Part shown: positions 60,368 through 64,000 of the stretch, in pieces
Numbering within the stretch: position 1 is the stretch's first letter
Layout: every line of letters begins with the position of its first letter
Origin: an uncultured Clostridium sp.
Lineage (GTDB): Bacteria > Bacillota > Clostridia > Lachnospirales > Lachnospiraceae
Assembly (NCBI GenBank): GCA_900555045.1
Contig: USJW01000006.1
Location: 1 to 64,000, forward strand
Direction: 5' to 3'
Length of the DNA stretch: 64,000 bases
Notes under the pieces: generated by a model
Databases searched by the model: none
What the model was told of the DNA's origin: nothing
The model's input: only the letters and a program-made list of their open reading frames with translations
Program-made: the position numbers and the translations under genes

Positions 60368-61069
60368 ATGGAAAATAACTTTAAAGTAAATATGAACGAA
60401 TATCTGCCGCTGCGCGACGTGGTGTTCAACACACTGCGGCAGGCAATCTTGAAGGGAGAGCTGGCGCCGGGGGAGCGCCTGATGGAGATCCAGCTGGCGG
60501 AGAAGCTGGGCGTCAGCCGCACCCCCATCCGCGAGGCGATCCGCAAGCTGGAGCTGGAGGGCCTGGTGCTCATGATCCCCAGAAAGGGCGCCGAGGTGGC
60601 GAAGATATCGGAGAAGAGCCTCAGGGATGTGCTGGAGGTGCGCCGCTCCCTGGAGGAGCTGGCCATCGAGCTGGCCTGCCAGCGCATGAGCGATGAGGAG
60701 CTGGACGATTTGGAGCGGGCCCAGCGGGCCTTCCGCGAGGCGATCTCCCAGGGCATGGCCATGGCCATCGCGGAGACGGATGAGCACTACCACGACATCA
60801 TCTACCAGGGCACCTGCAACGACAAGCTGGTGCAGATGCTCAACAATCTGCGGGAGCAGATGTACCGCTACCGCCTGGAGTATATAAAGGACGAGGACAA
60901 ACGGCAGGTGCTTTTGGTGGAGCATGAGCACATCCTGGCGGCCTTAAAGGGGCGCAACATCGCTGAGGCCAAGACCGCCATGCGGGAGCACATCGACAAC
61001 CAGGAGATCACGGTTTCACGCAACATTAAGGAGCAGGAGCAGGAACACCAGATTCGGGGGAGACGGTAA
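60368..61069 (+). CDS. GntR family regulator (FCD/VanR subfamily)
   Basis: A 233-residue regulator with the GntR winged helix at about 10-75 (LRQAILKGELAPGERLMEIQLAEKLGVSRTPI) and a helical FCD domain with metal-binding His residues. ATG at 60368 is preferred because AGGAGG lies nine bases upstream. It follows ispE closely and overlaps the next small gene by one base. The palindrome at 59327 is a candidate target. Confidence 0.9.
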   Translation: MENNFKVNMNEYLPLRDVVFNTLRQAILKGELAPGERLMEIQLAEKLGVSRTPIREAIRKLELEGLVLMIPRKGAEVAKISEKSLRDVLEVRRSLEELAIELACQRMSDEELDDLERAQRAFREAISQGMAMAIAETDEHYHDIIYQGTCNDKLVQMLNNLREQMYRYRLEYIKDEDKRQVLLVEHEHILAALKGRNIAEAKTAMREHIDNQEITVSRNIKEQEQEHQIRGRR

Positions 61070-61272
61070 TGGACGAGAAAAATTTTAAGGAGCGCTACCT
61101 GGCGGGGGAGATTCCCTTTGAGGAGATCGACCGCTACATCAGTATCTGGAACAACAGCGACGATCCCCGGACGCTGGCCCAGTTTTTAGGGCTGAACGCC
61201 GAGGAGGAGGACGTGTGGATCGATGTCAGCGACGAGGCGCTGAACGAGCTGCTCGACGCCCAGAAGCGCTGA
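61069..61272 (+). CDS. Small acidic protein of unknown function
   Basis: A 67-residue acidic protein (EEIDRYISIWNNSDDPRTLAQFLGLNAEEEDVW). It overlaps the GntR stop by one base (TAATG), so it is translationally coupled. I do not recognise a family; similar small proteins follow regulators in other Clostridia. Confidence 0.7.
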   Translation: MDEKNFKERYLAGEIPFEEIDRYISIWNNSDDPRTLAQFLGLNAEEEDVWIDVSDEALNELLDAQKR

Positions 61273-61277
61273 GAGAG

Positions 61278-61931
61278 TCAACTTTTAAAGCCCATGAGCT
61301 CCGGCAGCCGGAAGCGGATCCGGACCCGGGGCTTTTCCGGCGCGCGTGCGGTCCGCTCCGATTCCGGCAGCAGGGCCTCGTAGTCATCCTCAGGGATCAG
61401 CTGCTTTAGGGTCTCCTTGGAGTGCTCCGGCACCACCGCGTTCATGGAGTCCGTGTAGCACAGGGGTGGATAGAGCACGCACCACCAGTTGTGGCCGTTC
61501 CCGCTCCCGATGGTGATCCGGGCCGCGTCGTAGGTGCCGCAGGGGAACACCATGTCGCCGTAGGCCTTGGTGGGGAAATAGTCGCGGGTCAGCATGAGGC
61601 TTACCGGGTAGTCCTTCCCGCGGGACAGGAGATACCGGTGCGCCATGTCCTCGATCGCTTCGCTGTGGTCTGTGAGCCATGCGGCGGTCGTCTCCTTGGT
61701 GGCGTTCTCGCCCAGGTTCTCGTTTACGTAGTCAATCACCAGCCCCTTGACCTCCATCTTGAGCTGCTGGTCCTCGTCGCTGTCGCTGTTGGCCAGAATG
61801 TGAAAGCGCAGGATCTCGGGTGCGATGCGGGACGCCAGGGCCTCGCTGCCCTGCTGTCTGGCGGATAAGGCGATCAAAAATGCGGTTAAAAAGCAAAGTG
61901 CGGATATGCACAGGCTGATTCTATATTTCAT
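61278..61931 (-). CDS. spoIIR: Stage II sporulation protein R
   Basis: A 217-residue protein with an N-terminal signal or anchor (SLCISALCFLTAFLIALSA) and the SpoIIR core EILRFHILANSDSDEDQQLKMEVKGLV. It is made in the forespore, crosses the septum and triggers SpoIIGA to process pro-sigma-E. The ATG at 61931 follows GGGAGG. It shows that the organism belongs to an endospore-forming lineage. It converges on the GntR operon, five bases away. Confidence 0.92.
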   Translation of the reverse strand: MKYRISLCISALCFLTAFLIALSARQQGSEALASRIAPEILRFHILANSDSDEDQQLKMEVKGLVIDYVNENLGENATKETTAAWLTDHSEAIEDMAHRYLLSRGKDYPVSLMLTRDYFPTKAYGDMVFPCGTYDAARITIGSGNGHNWWCVLYPPLCYTDSMNAVVPEHSKETLKQLIPEDDYEALLPESERTARAPEKPRVRIRFRLPELMGFKS

Positions 61932-61970
61932 GATGTATTCCTCCCATCGGATCTTCAAAATCAAATTCTG

Positions 61971-61999
61971 TTTGTAATTATTGACACATATGGTATAAT
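61971..61999 (+). promoter_or_regulatory. Promoter of ddl
   Basis: TTTGTA (61971-61976), 17 bases and perfect TATAAT (61994-61999) with TG just upstream, about 60 bases before the ddl start. Confidence 0.65.
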
Positions 62000-62061
62000 G
62001 TAAACACTGTAAAAGTAGATCCTGCGATGGATCGGAGTAAGGAAAACTTGAGGAGAACATC

Positions 62062-63123
62062 ATGAGCAGACCAAGAGTAGTTGTACTATTTGGCGGGCAG
62101 TCCTCGGAACATATCGTTTCCTGCATGTCTGCCGCCAATGTGATAGACCGGATTGATAAGACACGTTACGAGCTTTTGCTGATCGGTATCACCGAGGAGG
62201 GACACTGGATCAGGACGGACCGCGTGGAGGACATAAGGGACGGCAGCTGGAAGAACGGCCGGGTGAGCGCAGTGATCTCCCCCGACGCCACACAGAAATG
62301 TGTGATCCTGACGGACGGGGACCGCACCGAGCATGTGCATGTGGACGCCGTTTTCCCGGTGTTACACGGCCTTTACGGCGAGGACGGGACCGTGCAGGGG
62401 CTTTTGGAGCTGGCGAAGATTCCCTACGTGGGCTGCGGCGTACTCTCGTCCGCGGTTTCCATGGATAAACTGTACACAAAGATCGTTGTGGACCGCCTGG
62501 GCGTGCGCCAGGCAGCCTACGAGGCGGTGATGAGCGAGGAGCTGGCGGATATGGACGCGGTGGCAAGCCGCGTGGAGAGCCACCTCCCCTACCCGGTGTT
62601 TATAAAGCCCAGCAATGCCGGGTCCTCGAGGGGCGTCAGCAAGGCGGAGAACCGCAGCGAGCTTATGAACGGCCTTCGCGAGGCAGCGCGCCATGACCGC
62701 AAGATTCTGGTGGAAGAGGCGATTGTTGGACACGAGGTGGAGTGCGCCGTGTTTGGCGGCGGCGCAGAGCCGGTGGTCGCATCCGGAGTGGGTGAGATTC
62801 TGGCTGCGGCTGAATTTTATGACTTTGATGCCAAGTATTTCAATCAGGAGTCCAGGACCGTCACAGACCCTAAGCTTCCGGGGAACGCGGCGGAAAAGAT
62901 CCGCGAGATCGCGGTGGCGGTGTTTCGAGCGGTGGACGGCTATGGTCTGGCGCGCGTGGACTTCTTTGTGAAGGAGGACGGGGAGGTCGTCTTCAACGAG
63001 ATCAATACCATGCCCGGATTTACGGCCATCAGCATGTATCCCATGCTCTGGGAGGCCAGGGGCGTGAGCAAGGAGGCGCTGGTGGAGAAGCTGCTGGCGC
63101 ACGGCATGAAGCGGTTTGACTGA
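62062..63123 (+). CDS. ddl: D-alanine--D-alanine ligase
   Basis: A 353-residue ATP-grasp ligase: VVVLFGGQSSEHIVSCMSA, LHGLYGEDGTVQGLLEL, FIKPSNAGSSRGVSK and FNEINTMPGF, the complete set for Ddl. It makes D-Ala-D-Ala for peptidoglycan. The Tyr/Phe at the second-substrate site was not resolved, so D-Ala versus D-Lac or D-Ser use is not judged. The DUF1934 gene follows. Confidence 0.95.
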   Translation: MSRPRVVVLFGGQSSEHIVSCMSAANVIDRIDKTRYELLLIGITEEGHWIRTDRVEDIRDGSWKNGRVSAVISPDATQKCVILTDGDRTEHVHVDAVFPVLHGLYGEDGTVQGLLELAKIPYVGCGVLSSAVSMDKLYTKIVVDRLGVRQAAYEAVMSEELADMDAVASRVESHLPYPVFIKPSNAGSSRGVSKAENRSELMNGLREAARHDRKILVEEAIVGHEVECAVFGGGAEPVVASGVGEILAAAEFYDFDAKYFNQESRTVTDPKLPGNAAEKIREIAVAVFRAVDGYGLARVDFFVKEDGEVVFNEINTMPGFTAISMYPMLWEARGVSKEALVEKLLAHGMKRFD

Positions 63124-63160
63124 CCCGGTCCAAGGTATACGGCAGAAAGGAATGGCAGAC

Positions 63161-63610
63161 ATGACAAAGGACGTACTGATTACGATCAGCGGGGTACAGA
63201 TATTGGATGAGGAAGACGATGATGTGGAGATGGTCACCCGGGGAGACTACTACAACAAGAACGGCAAGCACTACATCACCTACGACGAGGTGATGGAGGG
63301 CTTCGCGGAGCCGGTGAAGAACATCATCAAGGTATCTCCGGGCAGCGTGGACATCATCAAGAGAGGGATCGCCAGCGCTCACATGCAGTTTGAGAAGGAT
63401 AAGAAGAACCTGTGCTGCTACACCACCCCCATGGGCGACCTGATCATCGGAATCCAGACCAACCGGATCCGGATTGATGAGCAGGAGGACAGCCTGAAGG
63501 TCAATGTGGAGTACTCTTTGGATATCAATTACCAGCACGCCTCGGACTGCAGCATCATGGTGGATGTGCAGTCGGTCCGGGGGGCGTCGGTGGACACGGT
63601 CTCAGCCTGA
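63161..63610 (+). CDS. DUF1934 family protein
   Basis: A 149-residue beta-rich protein (DVLITISGVQILDEEDDDVEMVT at the start; TPMGDLIIGIQTNRIRI in the middle). DUF1934 proteins have a lipocalin-like barrel and unknown function, and often lie between ddl or argS genes in Clostridia. ATG at 63161 is preferred by the AAAGGA nine bases upstream. Confidence 0.85.
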   Translation: MTKDVLITISGVQILDEEDDDVEMVTRGDYYNKNGKHYITYDEVMEGFAEPVKNIIKVSPGSVDIIKRGIASAHMQFEKDKKNLCCYTTPMGDLIIGIQTNRIRIDEQEDSLKVNVEYSLDINYQHASDCSIMVDVQSVRGASVDTVSA

Positions 63611-63644
63611 TGGGGCGTGTGAAAACGTGAAATTAAATCAAAAT

Positions 63645-63692
63645 GAAAAGCCGGGAACGTCAGTCAGATCACTGATGTTCCCGGCTTTTTTA
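63645..63692. terminator. Bidirectional terminator
   Basis: AAAAGCCGGGAAC.TCAGT pairs with ACTGA.GTTCCCGGCTTTTTT around a short loop. It closes the ddl transcript and the convergent dehydrogenase gene. Confidence 0.88.
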
Positions 63693-63728
63693 GCCGACTC
63701 TTATATCATTCGTCCATCCCGCCAGCTG

Positions 63729-64000
63729 CTAAAACGGAAGCTGCGCCGGCGTATACTGCACGGTAATCCACTTGAGCTCCGTGAACTCGTCGATGGAGTA
63801 GCGGCCGCCCTCGCGGCCCACGCCGCTGTTCTTGACGCCGCCGAAGGCGACGGTGGAGTTGTCGGACACGGTAGCGTTGTTGATGTGGACCATTCCGGCC
63901 TCCATCTCGAGGGACAGCTCCATAGCCTTTGAGAGGTCGTTGGTCAGAAGGGAGGAGGACAGGCCGTACTCGTTGTCGTTGCAGAGTCTCACGGCGTCGG
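63729..64000 (-). CDS. Aldehyde dehydrogenase family protein, C-terminal part (continues past window)
   Basis: The 90 residues visible form the C-terminal end of an ALDH: NDNEYGLSSSLLTNDLSKAM, then GMVHINNATVSDNSTVAFGGVKNSGVGREGG, which is the conserved C-terminal ALDH segment. The N-terminal part, with the catalytic Cys and Glu, lies beyond base 64000. Substrate unknown. Confidence 0.88.
   Translation of the reverse strand, partial: DAVRLCNDNEYGLSSSLLTNDLSKAMELSLEMEAGMVHINNATVSDNSTVAFGGVKNSGVGREGGRYSIDEFTELKWITVQYTPAQLPF

Overview
The window looks like a chromosomal segment of an anaerobic, endospore-forming member of the Clostridia, probably a Lachnospiraceae-type gut bacterium. The strongest marker is spoIIR (61278-61931). 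It is supported by a clostridial ChW-repeat and choline-binding-repeat L,D-transpeptidase, holin-like small toxins, a DUF1934 gene next to ddl, an Rpn-family nuclease and LicD. No lpx, kds or other lipid A genes are present. Coding DNA is GC-rich with strong AGGAGG-type ribosome sites; the interval 54.1-55.5 kb is conspicuously AT-rich. The genus call is inference.

Layout. (1) 0-1.8 kb: a long branched inverted repeat and a secreted L,D-transpeptidase. (2) 1.9-12.7 kb: first half of a surface-polysaccharide locus: glycosyltransferases, a DegT aminotransferase, an ATP-grasp ligase, a Wzx-like flippase, DUF2304 and DUF2142 membrane proteins, RmlC and the permease of an ABC polysaccharide exporter (Wzm). 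(3) 12.8-19.9 kb: an insert of unrelated genes: metallopeptidase, VOC protein, paired half-size chromate transporters with a LysR regulator, Crp/Fnr regulator, ACT protein, Rpn nuclease, and a thioredoxin-ferredoxin-membrane Fe-S operon. (4) 20.0-40.3 kb: second half of the polysaccharide locus: the exporter ATPase (Wzt) with a C-terminal cargo domain; a 1303-residue protein whose domain order (methyltransferase-like, kinase-like, coiled coil, GT2, GT4) recalls the WbdD chain terminator; a complete GDP-D-glycero-D-manno-heptose gene set; three large polytopic proteins; a CDP-3,6-dideoxyhexose gene set (RfbF, RfbG, RfbH); LicD and a GtrB-like transferase. (5) 40.4-44.1 kb: TetR regulator, two TolC-like secreted proteins and an HPr-like protein without the active histidine. 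(6) 44.1-54.1 kb: BCCT transporter, lipoprotein, secreted metallo-beta-lactamase-fold protein, LysR with C45 hydrolase and SLC13-type permease, zinc-dependent phospholipase C-like protein, and alanine/sodium symporter. (7) 54.1-55.5 kb: two paralogous candidate type I toxin-antitoxin modules, each with an antisense promoter and antisense terminator readable in the sequence. (8) 55.5-64.0 kb: core and housekeeping genes: cyclophilin, GNAT protein with an internal 36-bp tandem repeat, DUF624 protein, small HTH regulator, ispE, GntR regulator, spoIIR, ddl, DUF1934 and the end of an aldehyde dehydrogenase gene.

How the genes work together. The polysaccharide genes can be read as one pathway split by a 7.4-kb insert. 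Nucleotide sugars (GDP-heptose, CDP-dideoxyhexose, possibly dTDP-6-deoxyhexose and an aminosugar) feed several glycosyltransferases. The chain may be capped and its length measured by the WbdD-like fusion, recognised by the Wzt cargo domain and exported by Wzm-Wzt. LicD could add phosphocholine or a similar group, which would give a ligand for choline-binding proteins such as the L,D-transpeptidase at 0.3-1.8 kb. The most striking candidates for new biology are the WbdD-like fusion in an apparently single-membraned bacterium and the paired type I toxin-antitoxin modules. No tRNA, rRNA, CRISPR array or insertion sequence was recognised.
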